From assembly GCA_028714695.1 (NCBI GenBank), contig JAQTLX010000008.1, forward strand, positions 62,001-126,000: a stretch of DNA of 64,000 nt. The letters are read 5' to 3'. The DNA comes from Ignavibacteria bacterium. Its GTDB lineage: Bacteria; Bacteroidota; Ignavibacteria; Tepidaquicellales; Tepidaquicellaceae. Under the pieces are notes generated by a model. It searched no databases. It was not told the origin of the DNA and was given only the letters and a program-made list of their open reading frames with translations. The position numbers and the translations under genes are program-made. Shown here piece after piece: positions 53,502 to 61,851 of the stretch. Position 1 is the first letter of the stretch. The number at the start of each line of letters is the position of its first letter.

Positions 53502-53915
53502 ATGGAGAAAGCAGTGGGGAAAACAAATAAAAGTTTAGCAGAAAAAACAAGAAACGGAAATTTATTCTTATTTAAGAAAAATTTCACAGAGCAGGATACA
53601 AAAATATTAGCAATGCTACAAATTGAAAAAGTAGCGGATGCTTGGAGACTTTCGGAACTTACAAATATTTTCATCACATCAGTCCGCAGGAGCTTGACAG
53701 GATTGAAACAATTAAATAGCATAAAAGAAGTTGGAACAAAAATTGGTATCGCAGGAGCTAGAAATACAGAATACGCATTATGGAGAACCACATCAGAAGA
53801 AATAGAAGAATTTAGAAAAGCAAAAGAATTAGAAGAAAGAGAAACAAAAGATTTAATTGATAAATGCAAAAATCTATTAATAAATAAAGAAGAAATGAAA
53901 AATATGACTGTATAA
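53502..53915 (+). CDS. winged-helix-type phage protein
   Basis: A 137-residue protein. The central part (FTEQDTKILAMLQIEKVADA, then LSELTNIFITSVRRSLTGLK) has a helix-turn-helix/winged-helix pattern, and the C-terminus is a charged helix (EEIEEFRKAKELEERETKDL). It could be a DNA-binding regulator or a terminase-small-like protein; neither is proven. A GGTTTC-containing leader lies upstream, and the gene is followed by the 23-bp box at 53935. Confidence 0.55.
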   Translation: MEKAVGKTNKSLAEKTRNGNLFLFKKNFTEQDTKILAMLQIEKVADAWRLSELTNIFITSVRRSLTGLKQLNSIKEVGTKIGIAGARNTEYALWRTTSEEIEEFRKAKELEERETKDLIDKCKNLLINKEEMKNMTV

Positions 53916-53934
53916 ATTTATTATTTTCGGATTT

Positions 53935-53957
53935 AAAAGTTTTTCGATACTATTTAT
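53935..53957 (+). promoter_or_regulatory. 23-bp leader box, copy 2
   Basis: Identical to 46683-46705. It precedes the head genes and is followed after 29 bases by a GC-rich hairpin, so it probably drives the late operon. Confidence 0.7.
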
Positions 53958-53986
53958 TTATATACGACAATATATGTAATTCAAAT

Positions 53987-54019
53987 GCGGAGGTTGGCAT
54001 AAAACCGTAAATCCTCCGC
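53987..54019 (+). ncRNA. structured phage leader RNA 2
   Basis: GCGGAGG (53987-53993) pairs with CCTCCGC (54013-54019), with an optional inner GGTT/AACC hairpin whose loop holds CATA. A GTTTTCGTTTTATTTTAT element follows before the protease start at 54054. Confidence 0.6.
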
Positions 54020-54053
54020 TTATAAAGTTTTCGTTTTATTTTATTCTGGATAA

Positions 54054-54869
54054 ATGAAAATGGAATTACTAAAAACTAATAAAGACTATTTTTCCGAAAA
54101 CAAACCAACGATAGTTGATGCAGAAAAAAGAATATTGAAATGCTTAATATCTGCACAAACACCAGATAGAATAGGTGACATTGTAATTAGTAAAGGTGTT
54201 GATTATTTGAATTTTGAAAAAACTGGAGCCAATGTATTATTTAACCACAATCCAGATGCTATAATCGCACATTCGTTATGGATACGCCCCGAAACAGACG
54301 GTTTATTATCGTCTCCGAAATTTGATGACGACCCTTTATCTTCCGAATTATTTAAAAAAGCAAGTGAGAGACCTTTTGGTTGGAGTGTAAGAATAGGCAT
54401 GGATCGAAATGATATTCAAAAAACCGAAGACGGGTTCAGGCAAATCAACAAATCAGAATTGATAGAATATTCATTAACCCCTATACCTATGCATCCTTCT
54501 TGCGTGACAAAAAGTTTGATTGAAGAATGTTTGAAAAACTCCGAACATGAATTATTGGTAGACTATTATGAAAAAGAATTGAGATACTATGAGTTAAAAG
54601 ACGAAATTGAATTATTTAAAAAATCAATTACTGATAGAGACCTGAAAATAAAAAATCTGGAAGATATTTTAGGCAATCCAAAAACTGATAACGATTTAGA
54701 AACAAAATATAAGGATTTAGAAAAGAAAAATACTGAATTGTTTGATAAAATAGCAAACATGAATAACGTTTTGAATATTTATAAAAACAAAATTGACAAG
54801 ATAGAATTTAACAAAACCTTTCATCAAATCCATGAACTGGTAAAGACAGAGTTAGGAAAATATTTTTAA
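54054..54869 (+). CDS. HK97-type prohead protease with coiled-coil C-terminus
   Basis: A 271-residue protein. Residues about 25-160 are an S78-type prohead protease: SAQTPDRIGDIVISKGVD, LFNHNPDAIIAHS (catalytic His), PFGWSVRIGM (catalytic Ser region) and LIEYSLTPIPMHP. From about 165 the protein is a long charged coiled coil (DLEKKNTELFDKIANMNNVL), which resembles a scaffold segment, so protease and scaffold functions may be combined. It cleaves the capsid-protein delta domain during prohead maturation. It lies about 190 bases before the capsid gene. Confidence 0.88.
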   Translation: MKMELLKTNKDYFSENKPTIVDAEKRILKCLISAQTPDRIGDIVISKGVDYLNFEKTGANVLFNHNPDAIIAHSLWIRPETDGLLSSPKFDDDPLSSELFKKASERPFGWSVRIGMDRNDIQKTEDGFRQINKSELIEYSLTPIPMHPSCVTKSLIEECLKNSEHELLVDYYEKELRYYELKDEIELFKKSITDRDLKIKNLEDILGNPKTDNDLETKYKDLEKKNTELFDKIANMNNVLNIYKNKIDKIEFNKTFHQIHELVKTELGKYF

Positions 54870-55063
54870 TATATAATATTCCATTTCTCAATGATTGGGG
54901 AAGTTAGAAATTAGTTTATTGTTCCTTTGGGGATATTCATTTGAATAATGCATAATTCAATAAAATATTAGAAGGATAAAACAATAGATAATTTCAGGGG
55001 CTTTAGATTTAAAAGGAATGATGAATAAGAATAGTTTTTGATGACATTTATAATGAGAAAAAA

Positions 55064-56158
55064 ATGGGTAAAGAAGTAGAAAATAAAGAAGTTCAAACTT
55101 CAGAAAATAAAGGAATAAATATTGCAGAAGAAATTAAGAGTGCAGTAAAGTCAGCAGTCGATGAATTAAAAGCAAAAGATACAGTTGACGAGAAAAAAAG
55201 AGTTGGTTTTAATACAAGTGAAAATATTTCTTTAGGTGAAAGTATTTGGAAAGTATATAATAATGAAGAAAAAACCATAGAACTTAAAAGCACTGGTGTC
55301 ATATCATCCGCAACATTAGGTGGAAATGTAGCTCCAACACTTCCAGGAAATAGTTTATACCAATCTCCAAATGAATTTGGTTTAGCAAGACGTATTTGTA
55401 GAATTGTTCCAGTAAACGGAAAGGCACAAGATTTTTATACAGGCACAGACCTTGCAACTTATACCACAGCAGAAGCAGCAGCAATGACTGGAACTAATTT
55501 TGTATATGGTAAAGTAACATTAACCCCAGCAAGATTTGCAGGTGATTATATCTTTTCAAAAGATTTAGAACAAGATGCAGTTATCAACTTGCAAAATGAC
55601 GCAAGAATTGGTTTTCAAAAAGCATTAAACGCTCAAGAAGACGCTTTATTGATTTCCAGAATTGAAGCACTTCCAAATGCAAACACACTTACAGCATCCG
55701 TCACTGGTAACATTACAGCATCCGTAACAAGTCTTGACATATTTCCTCAATTGATTGCAGGTGTTGAAGGCAACAATGCAGCATTTGAAAATGGTTGTTT
55801 CATTTGCAATCCAACAGTTTATTGGTATTTCTTCCAATTGAAGAAAACAACTGGCGATCCAATGATTGACTTTAATACAGCAACACAAACACTTTACATT
55901 TATGGAAAACCTGTTTACAAAACAAACAAGATGGCAGGTGTAACAACGACCACAAGTGGAAAAACCGTTCTTGCATATGGTGATTTTAATTATATGTTAT
56001 TCGGTGACCGTGGTGTTTATAATTTTGAAGTCGCAAGAGAAGCAACAGTCGGTGGTGTCAATTTATGGGCAGAAAATTGTATAGCAATTAAATCAGATGA
56101 AAAAGTAGATATTCAACCAGTTGATGATAACGCTTTTATGGCTTATGAATTAAAATAA
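55064..56158 (+). CDS. HK97-type major capsid protein
   Basis: A 364-residue capsid protein. The first ~75 residues are charged and helical (a delta-domain-like region that the protease would remove). The HK97 core follows: VISSATLGGNVAPTLPGN, RRICRIVPVNGKAQDFY, FAGDYIFSKDLEQDA, then GCFICNPTVYWYFFQLKKTT and the final VGGVNLWAENCIAIKSDEKV. It forms the icosahedral head. The start is at the ATG after GAGAAAAAA; the gap before it is AT-rich without a gene. Confidence 0.93.
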   Translation: MGKEVENKEVQTSENKGINIAEEIKSAVKSAVDELKAKDTVDEKKRVGFNTSENISLGESIWKVYNNEEKTIELKSTGVISSATLGGNVAPTLPGNSLYQSPNEFGLARRICRIVPVNGKAQDFYTGTDLATYTTAEAAAMTGTNFVYGKVTLTPARFAGDYIFSKDLEQDAVINLQNDARIGFQKALNAQEDALLISRIEALPNANTLTASVTGNITASVTSLDIFPQLIAGVEGNNAAFENGCFICNPTVYWYFFQLKKTTGDPMIDFNTATQTLYIYGKPVYKTNKMAGVTTTTSGKTVLAYGDFNYMLFGDRGVYNFEVAREATVGGVNLWAENCIAIKSDEKVDIQPVDDNAFMAYELK

Positions 56159-56190
56159 GATTTTTTGTTTTTCATTGTTTTATAATCTCC

Positions 56191-56214
56191 GCGGGGTGAC
56201 ATAAATCATCCCGC
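56191..56214 (+). ncRNA. hairpin with CATAAA loop before the connector gene
   Basis: GCGGGGTGA pairs with TCATCCCGC (one G-U) around the loop CATAAA. It is the third GC-rich hairpin with this loop type in the phage region and lies 27 bases before the connector gene. It could also stop or process the capsid transcript. Confidence 0.65.
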
Positions 56215-56241
56215 ATTTAAAAATATTACGGACAGAAAATA

Positions 56242-56868
56242 ATGATAGAAAATATTGCAAAATATGACAAGCCTAGTTCAACTCAAATCATAACTTTAGA
56301 AGAAGCACAAGCCTATCTAAAAAATTCTGATGTGAGTTTAACAGGCTTAATTACTTCATTCGTAAATTCTGTAACAAATACATTTGAGGATTATTTAAAT
56401 TCTGGTTTATCTGCTGCAAGTTATACAGGTGTTTATGACTCTAATTTATATATCGAAACTAAAAATTATCCGATATTAGATGTCACCAAAATTTATTACA
56501 GAACTAATAATAATAGTTGGATTGAATATGACAGCAACACAATGAATAATATGATTGTAAGTGATTATTCAATATCGTTTCAGAATTATGGATGTATATT
56601 TAATGCTACATTACCATTTTACGGATTTGAAAAAATAATTAAAATTGAATATAGGGCTGGATGGGATGTAATTCCAGAAAATATTAAATTAGAAGCAAAA
56701 AAATATGTAGCGTATTTATTGCAAAAAAGCCCGCACGGAACAGGAACAGAAAACCTACAAAGTTTAAATTTAGGAACTGGAGGTTTTAGTCAATCTGCAC
56801 AATATTTATCAAATCCAGAGAAATCCTGGCAAAGTGTTTTAGACAATTATAAAAGACCAGTAATATAA
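56242..56868 (+). CDS. phage head-tail connector protein (gp6-like)
   Basis: A 208-residue protein of the gp6/YqbG-like connector type: an N-terminal helical region (IITLEEAQAYLKNSDVSLTG, SFVNSVTNTFEDYLNS), a beta region (YPILDVTKIYYRTNNNSW) and a helical end (LEAKKYVAYLLQKSPHGTGT). Connectors of this type join the portal to the tail. The order capsid - connector - tail terminator supports it. It ends four bases before the next gene. Confidence 0.75.
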   Translation: MIENIAKYDKPSSTQIITLEEAQAYLKNSDVSLTGLITSFVNSVTNTFEDYLNSGLSAASYTGVYDSNLYIETKNYPILDVTKIYYRTNNNSWIEYDSNTMNNMIVSDYSISFQNYGCIFNATLPFYGFEKIIKIEYRAGWDVIPENIKLEAKKYVAYLLQKSPHGTGTENLQSLNLGTGGFSQSAQYLSNPEKSWQSVLDNYKRPVI

Positions 56869-56872
56869 TAAT

Positions 56873-57577
56873 ATGCCAACAACTAGAACAAATATATTAA
56901 ATACGTTATCAAGTGACCTTGCACAAATTCTTCCGCCAAATGGATATATAAATTCAATGAAGTATGTTAAAAATGGTGCTTTGATGCCAAATGAAATTCC
57001 GATTGGTATGTATCCTAGTGCTGGATTTGTTGTAAATTCAGACGAACCTTATAAATATTTGACTGAAGATTTAAATTTGGAAGTAAGAAAATTAGATATA
57101 AGTATTGTAGTTTATACAAATGAAGAAAATAAACCTGTTGCAATAGAAAATATGATTTGTGACATGAACAAACTGTTTAAAGACGATGATTCAATTTTAC
57201 CAATTTATCAATCACAAATAAATCAAATTGACGGTGTATGGAGTGAAGAAAATATTCGTTGTTTGAATATTGGAAAAATAAGTCAAATAACAGAAGCTGG
57301 ATTAATTCATTATCCAATTAGCATTTATTATTTATCAGAATTTAACGGAAATGCAAACGGTTCAAATGAATTACCAGTCATTCCGAATATATTAGAAGGA
57401 TATAGTTTAACAAGTCATCAGCATAATCAATATACATTGACAGGTGACTTTATAAATTTAGAAAATCAAGTTGCAAGCATTATATGGACAGGAAGTGTTA
57501 GCGGTATAAGCACAACGGCAATGTTAGGAACACAAACAGCAACGTTTACGAACGGCTTGCTTACCAGTTTAATTTAA
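56873..57577 (+). CDS. putative tail terminator with C-terminal extension
   Basis: A 234-residue protein. The first ~155 residues have a tail-terminator-like pattern (NILNTLSSDLAQILPPNGY, then EVRKLDISIVVYTNEENKP and YPISIYYLS). The last ~70 residues form a separate, Thr/Gly-rich segment that begins SLTSHQHNQYTLTGDFI, like a short fibre or head-fibre piece. The assignment rests on order between connector and tail tube. Confidence 0.55.
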   Translation: MPTTRTNILNTLSSDLAQILPPNGYINSMKYVKNGALMPNEIPIGMYPSAGFVVNSDEPYKYLTEDLNLEVRKLDISIVVYTNEENKPVAIENMICDMNKLFKDDDSILPIYQSQINQIDGVWSEENIRCLNIGKISQITEAGLIHYPISIYYLSEFNGNANGSNELPVIPNILEGYSLTSHQHNQYTLTGDFINLENQVASIIWTGSVSGISTTAMLGTQTATFTNGLLTSLI

Positions 57578-57677
57578 AAATAATATAATAATATTTATAT
57601 ACATAAGTCTTACCAAAAGTTTTCATATCTCAATAATAATCATTTTCGATTTATTTTATACAAAAGGAATAATAAAA

Positions 57678-58208
57678 ATGAACGTAAATAAAACAGCATC
57701 AGCAGTTGATCCAAATGGTGGTGGTATCTTGTTAATTCAAAGTAAAGCAGCAGGAGTGCAACCAGTCATCAATATGGGATTTGTAGCAGATTCCGAATTT
57801 AAGGATGTCACAGGACAAAAAGACCTTGATGAAGAAACTGGGGCAACATTTAAAACAATCAATGAAAAAAGAACCGTAACATTGGATACAACCCTTTGGC
57901 AATCTGATACAAACATGATGAACGCCATCGAGGAAATGAGAAATGGTGATTACATACTTGCTTGGAAAAAATCAGCATTGTTAAATCAATGGATATTAGC
58001 AAACAATGTTACAGTAAAACCAGACTTCGTTTTTAAAACGGGCGATGGTAAAATCAAGGTTACATGGAACATAGCAGAAAATCAAACAGAATGGACATTG
58101 TCTGGGACTGCTTTGACTGCATCGTTAAGTGCAGGATGGGGAATTACAGGAACTACAGCAACAGGGGCAACAATAGCAGTTGGTAAATATCACACATCAA
58201 TTCAATAA
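57678..58208 (+). CDS. major tail tube protein
   Basis: A 176-residue beta-rich protein typical in size and place for a siphovirus tail tube subunit (NMGFVADSEFKDVTGQKDLD, EKRTVTLDTTLWQSDTNMMN, then IKVTWNIAENQTEWTLSGTA). It would form stacked hexamers around the tape measure. A leader motif of the TTTTCG...TTATTTTATA type lies upstream. The assignment follows from order and fold pattern. Confidence 0.75.
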   Translation: MNVNKTASAVDPNGGGILLIQSKAAGVQPVINMGFVADSEFKDVTGQKDLDEETGATFKTINEKRTVTLDTTLWQSDTNMMNAIEEMRNGDYILAWKKSALLNQWILANNVTVKPDFVFKTGDGKIKVTWNIAENQTEWTLSGTALTASLSAGWGITGTTATGATIAVGKYHTSIQ

Positions 58209-58215
58209 GAATATT

Positions 58216-58255
58216 TATTGGTTTCGGTATTTTTTTAAAATAGGAAGTAAAAACA
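58216..58255 (+). promoter_or_regulatory. GGTTTCG leader motif
   Basis: TTATTGGTTTCGGTATTTTT, then TTAAAATAGGAAGTAAAAAC up to the ATG at 58256. It is nearly the same as the copy before 48652. Confidence 0.6.
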
Positions 58256-58735
58256 ATGAAAGAATATGTCTATAAAAATATTGTGCTTAAACCGAGGGTA
58301 ACTAATTATATTAGTTATAGAATACCTAGTATAGAATTTAAGGAAAAGTTTAAAAAATACAAAAAGGAAAAAATCGGTGATATTGACGATAGATTTAATG
58401 AAGAATTAATAAAAGCAACATTAAAAAGTAAAGAAATTAGAAAAGCGTCTCAAATAAACGATAAGGAAAAATATGAAGACATTTTATTTGAAGAAAATCC
58501 AGAATTATTTACTGAATTTATTATACAAGATATCAATAAAAAGGAATTTCTGGAAAGATTCTTTTTAGAAAACAATTTAGAAAATACCAAAATACTATTT
58601 AATATTGTTTTTGAAAATGAAAAGGATATGAAATATGACATAAATACTGAAGAAGACTATAAAGAATTTTATGATTTAGTGATGGATGTTTTCAACGATT
58701 TTTTTTTCTCAAAGCAATTGAAGAAAGTAACCTAA
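58256..58735 (+). CDS. tail assembly chaperone, short form
   Basis: A 159-residue helical, charged protein (LKPRVTNYISYRIPSIEFKE onward) between the tail tube and tape-measure genes, the usual place of the gpG-type chaperone. Its end contains the slippery sequence T TTT TTT (58699-58705). Reading through in frame gives this short form, which stops at 58733-58735. Confidence 0.75.
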   Translation: MKEYVYKNIVLKPRVTNYISYRIPSIEFKEKFKKYKKEKIGDIDDRFNEELIKATLKSKEIRKASQINDKEKYEDILFEENPELFTEFIIQDINKKEFLERFFLENNLENTKILFNIVFENEKDMKYDINTEEDYKEFYDLVMDVFNDFFFSKQLKKVT

Positions 58736-58995
58736 TCAAATTAGCAAAAGATAGTTTCAAAAAGTATAAAATAGATGAAGTTCCAGATATTGAAATAGAT
58801 TTTCCAAAATATAATGATAATGAAGAATTGGTCGCCATTGATTTTATGATTTTCAAATTATGCGAATGGTATAATAGAGACAGAATATGGGTAATGAATA
58901 ATTGTGACGTAATTGATTATATAGAACAAAGTTCATGGCGCCAAATGGAACATTATTATGAATGGAAAATAAATAAGGATATGATGAAAAGATGA
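58256..58995 (+). CDS. tail assembly chaperone, -1 frameshift long form
   Basis: Slipping back one base at T TTT TTT (58699-58705) joins the first 150 residues to a 96-residue frame (LKAIEESNLIKLAKDSFKKY, ending YYEWKINKDMMKR, stop at 58993-58995) that has no start of its own. This gives a 246-residue gpGT-type product. The arrangement matches the programmed -1 frameshift conserved in long-tailed phages. The nine-T tract could also be a homopolymer error; family precedent favours a real signal. Confidence 0.72.
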
Positions 58996-59408
58996 TAAAC
59001 ATTAACCTAAATAGTGAACAAACATTCCAGAATATTGAAAAATCAATTGACGATAAAGCAAAGGATATAAATAAAAAGTTAGTAAAGGCAAAAGAAAAAA
59101 TTGCTGAAATGATTAAGGAAAGTATCGAACAAAATTTATATTCTGGATTGGATTATAGAGGTAATATAGTTGCTCCGAAAAAAAGAGGTGGGCGTATATT
59201 CTTTGAAACTGGTGAACTATTCAAATCGGTCTTTAATCAAAATGTAAATGAATTTTTATCAACTATTTATATAGGTTCAGCAAGGGATGTAATAGTAGGT
59301 TATTTGACTAATGGAACTGAAAATATGGTATCAAGACCTTTTTTTGGTTTAAATCCAGATATAGATGAAAAAGTAGAAAAAATAATCTCAGATATATTTA
59401 AGCAATAA
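58992..59408 (+). CDS. phage tail/virion morphogenesis protein (gp10/gpG-like)
   Basis: A 138-residue protein: a helical charged start (FQNIEKSIDDKAKDINKKLV), a middle with DYRGNIVAPKKRGGRIFFETG and GELFKSVF, and the ending VSRPFFGLNPDIDEKVEKII. The RPFFGL motif is typical of HK97-gp10 or Mu-gpG-like virion proteins. It overlaps the long chaperone form by four bases (ATGA). Confidence 0.7.
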   Translation: MININLNSEQTFQNIEKSIDDKAKDINKKLVKAKEKIAEMIKESIEQNLYSGLDYRGNIVAPKKRGGRIFFETGELFKSVFNQNVNEFLSTIYIGSARDVIVGYLTNGTENMVSRPFFGLNPDIDEKVEKIISDIFKQ

Positions 59409-59470
59409 AAAATAAGTCTTCTAGGTTTCCTTCCAAATGTTTTCTTCTCTTTTTACAAGTGGTAATATTC

Positions 59471-61840
59471 TTGGCAACAAATACACAGCAAATAAATGTA
59501 ACAACCTCCGCAGATATTCAAGGTCTCAAAGATTTGCAGAAAGCAGTTAGGGATGCGAGAGACGCATTTGTAGCAACATCAAAAGATGTAAATGCAAACG
59601 CCGATCAAGTCAAACAAGCGGGACAAAAATACACACAAGCCGCAAATGAATTAAAGGCAATGAATGCCCAATTAAAAGATTTGCGAGGTAGTGCAAAAAT
59701 GTCTGGTCAACAATTATTGGAAATGTATGAAAACATTACAGTTATAACAGCAGGGATATCAATTGCAATAAAGAAAATTGTAGAGTTAACAAAAGAAATT
59801 GGAAAACTTGCACTTGAAGGAGCAATGGAAGAAAATATGCGAAATTTCTTTGATAAGATGAATGGAGGTTCTGAAGAAGCTGGAAGAAAATTTGCAAAAT
59901 TAAGACAAGTTACAGCAGGAACGTTTACAGAAAAAGAAATTTTGCAGTATATCAATCGTTTAGACGAATTAGGCTATTCAACAGAACAAAGCACAAAAAT
60001 ATTAAGTCAATCCCATGAAATGTGGAAAAATAATGGAAGGGATATTCAAGATAGCACAAATAAAATAATTCAGTTCATTGAAACAGGCAGGGGCAGGGCT
60101 TTAAATAAAATCGGAATCGATGTATCAAAAATTAATCAAGAAATGGAACGCCTTGCAAAAACTCAAGGAGCTACATTAAAGAATTATGATGACGAAAACT
60201 TAAAGTTGTTGAGAAAAGAAGCATACTTTAATGTAATGAAAAAAAGTTATGACGATATTAATGAAAAAGAAAAAACCAACGCAGATTGGATTAAATGGGT
60301 CGGTGCTGCATATGAAGATTTAAAAGATATAATTGGGGCATTAATAGCAGAAGGAATAGTTCCTTTCATTCAATATGGAAGTAAAGTTATAGATAAAGTA
60401 AAAGAAATAATATTAGAAGTATTTGGCGGTAATGAAGAATTTAAGAGAATGAAAGATGCAGTAATTAAACTTATTAAAGAAGGATTAGAAAGATTATGGC
60501 AAATATTTGAAGAAAAAATTGCTCCAAATTTAAAAATATTTATTCGTGATATAAAAAATATTATTGAACAAAATCCTGAATTAATTTCAGCACTTGCAAA
60601 AGTCACTAGTATTCTAAATGAAATGGCAGCAGCTGAATTAGGTTTTCTTTTAAGAAATTTAGGAAAAGTATTAGATACACTTCATAAAATCGGAAGCTGG
60701 ACACCTGGTGGAATTGTGATGAGCATATTAGGATTGGATGATACAGGTGACTTTACAGTAGACGAAAACGGTAATTATAAAAGTAAAAAAGAAAGTATCG
60801 ATTATGGAGAAAAACCAGCAGATTTAATTCCAAAACGTGAAAGCGGTTTAAAAGATACTATTAAAGAACTTGAAGATATAAACGATAAAATAAAAGAGGA
60901 TAAGGAAAAAGAACATTATACACCAACCAAATTTTCTAAGGATAAAGGAAAAGAAGAAACACCAGAACAAATAGAAGCAAAAACATTAGATGCAATAATC
61001 AATAAATATAAAGATAAAATCAAATTACTTGATTTAGACAAGTCTGGTAATGCTGAAATTAGATTTGAGAGACAAAAGGCACTTGAAGACGCTGAAAAAG
61101 AATTAAAACTAAATTATTTATCATTGCAGTATGATAAAAATAAAGTAAAGAATTTAGACGAACAAGATAGAATATCAAAAGAAATAAATAAAACTTTTGG
61201 TCATTCTATTCAAGCTCAAAAGAAAGAGTCTGAAGCATTTGTTTTTAGTGATTCAAAAGCAAAAAGATTAAGTCCAGCAGATAAAAATACTAAAGCACAG
61301 GAACCAGTTTATGATTATAAAAAAGCACAGGAAAAAGTTCAGGCAATAATGGATGTAGCAACACAAACAGTAAATATATTAGGACTAGGCGCGGACTCAT
61401 TTATAGGGAAAATGATTTCTGGATTTCAACAAGTCACCGAATTGGCTGATAGTGTTGTAAGTATGCTTGCAAAATTAGGCGCAATCGGTGGAAATGCTGC
61501 AAGTGGAGGAATATTTGGACTTGTTGGAAGTCTTTTTGGGTTTGCTGAAGGAGGTTTCACAGGAAATTTACCAACAAATGCAGTGGCTGGTGTTGTTCAT
61601 GGCGGTGAATATGTCATAAAAGCAAGTGCAGTTACACCTCAAACTATACCACTTTTACAGGCAATAAACGGAGCTAATCCATATTCACAAATTGCAAAAT
61701 ATGCATCAGGCGGTTATGTCAACAGGAGTGTAAATAATAATAATATCTATTTGGCAGGAACATTGGATGGACAAAAATTCCATCAAGTCAATGAAAAGAA
61801 GTTTCGTATGATACAAAATGCAACTATGATGAAGGGGTAA
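59471..61840 (+). CDS. tail tape measure protein
   Basis: About 789 residues. I prefer the TTG at 59471 because it lies at the same distance from the leader motif as the ATG in other genes; a GTG at 59459 is the alternative. N-terminal coiled coils (LQKAVRDARDAFVATSKDVN) lead into hydrophobic helices in the middle, a long charged region, then Gly/Ala-rich hydrophobic segments (GAIGGNAASGGIFGLVGSLF) and the tape-measure ending GFAEGGFTGNLPTNAVAG with VVHGGEYVIKASAV. The length fixes tail length, so a fairly short siphovirus tail is expected. Confidence 0.93.
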   Translation: MATNTQQINVTTSADIQGLKDLQKAVRDARDAFVATSKDVNANADQVKQAGQKYTQAANELKAMNAQLKDLRGSAKMSGQQLLEMYENITVITAGISIAIKKIVELTKEIGKLALEGAMEENMRNFFDKMNGGSEEAGRKFAKLRQVTAGTFTEKEILQYINRLDELGYSTEQSTKILSQSHEMWKNNGRDIQDSTNKIIQFIETGRGRALNKIGIDVSKINQEMERLAKTQGATLKNYDDENLKLLRKEAYFNVMKKSYDDINEKEKTNADWIKWVGAAYEDLKDIIGALIAEGIVPFIQYGSKVIDKVKEIILEVFGGNEEFKRMKDAVIKLIKEGLERLWQIFEEKIAPNLKIFIRDIKNIIEQNPELISALAKVTSILNEMAAAELGFLLRNLGKVLDTLHKIGSWTPGGIVMSILGLDDTGDFTVDENGNYKSKKESIDYGEKPADLIPKRESGLKDTIKELEDINDKIKEDKEKEHYTPTKFSKDKGKEETPEQIEAKTLDAIINKYKDKIKLLDLDKSGNAEIRFERQKALEDAEKELKLNYLSLQYDKNKVKNLDEQDRISKEINKTFGHSIQAQKKESEAFVFSDSKAKRLSPADKNTKAQEPVYDYKKAQEKVQAIMDVATQTVNILGLGADSFIGKMISGFQQVTELADSVVSMLAKLGAIGGNAASGGIFGLVGSLFGFAEGGFTGNLPTNAVAGVVHGGEYVIKASAVTPQTIPLLQAINGANPYSQIAKYASGGYVNRSVNNNNIYLAGTLDGQKFHQVNEKKFRMIQNATMMKG

Positions 61841-61851
61841 ATATAAAATAA

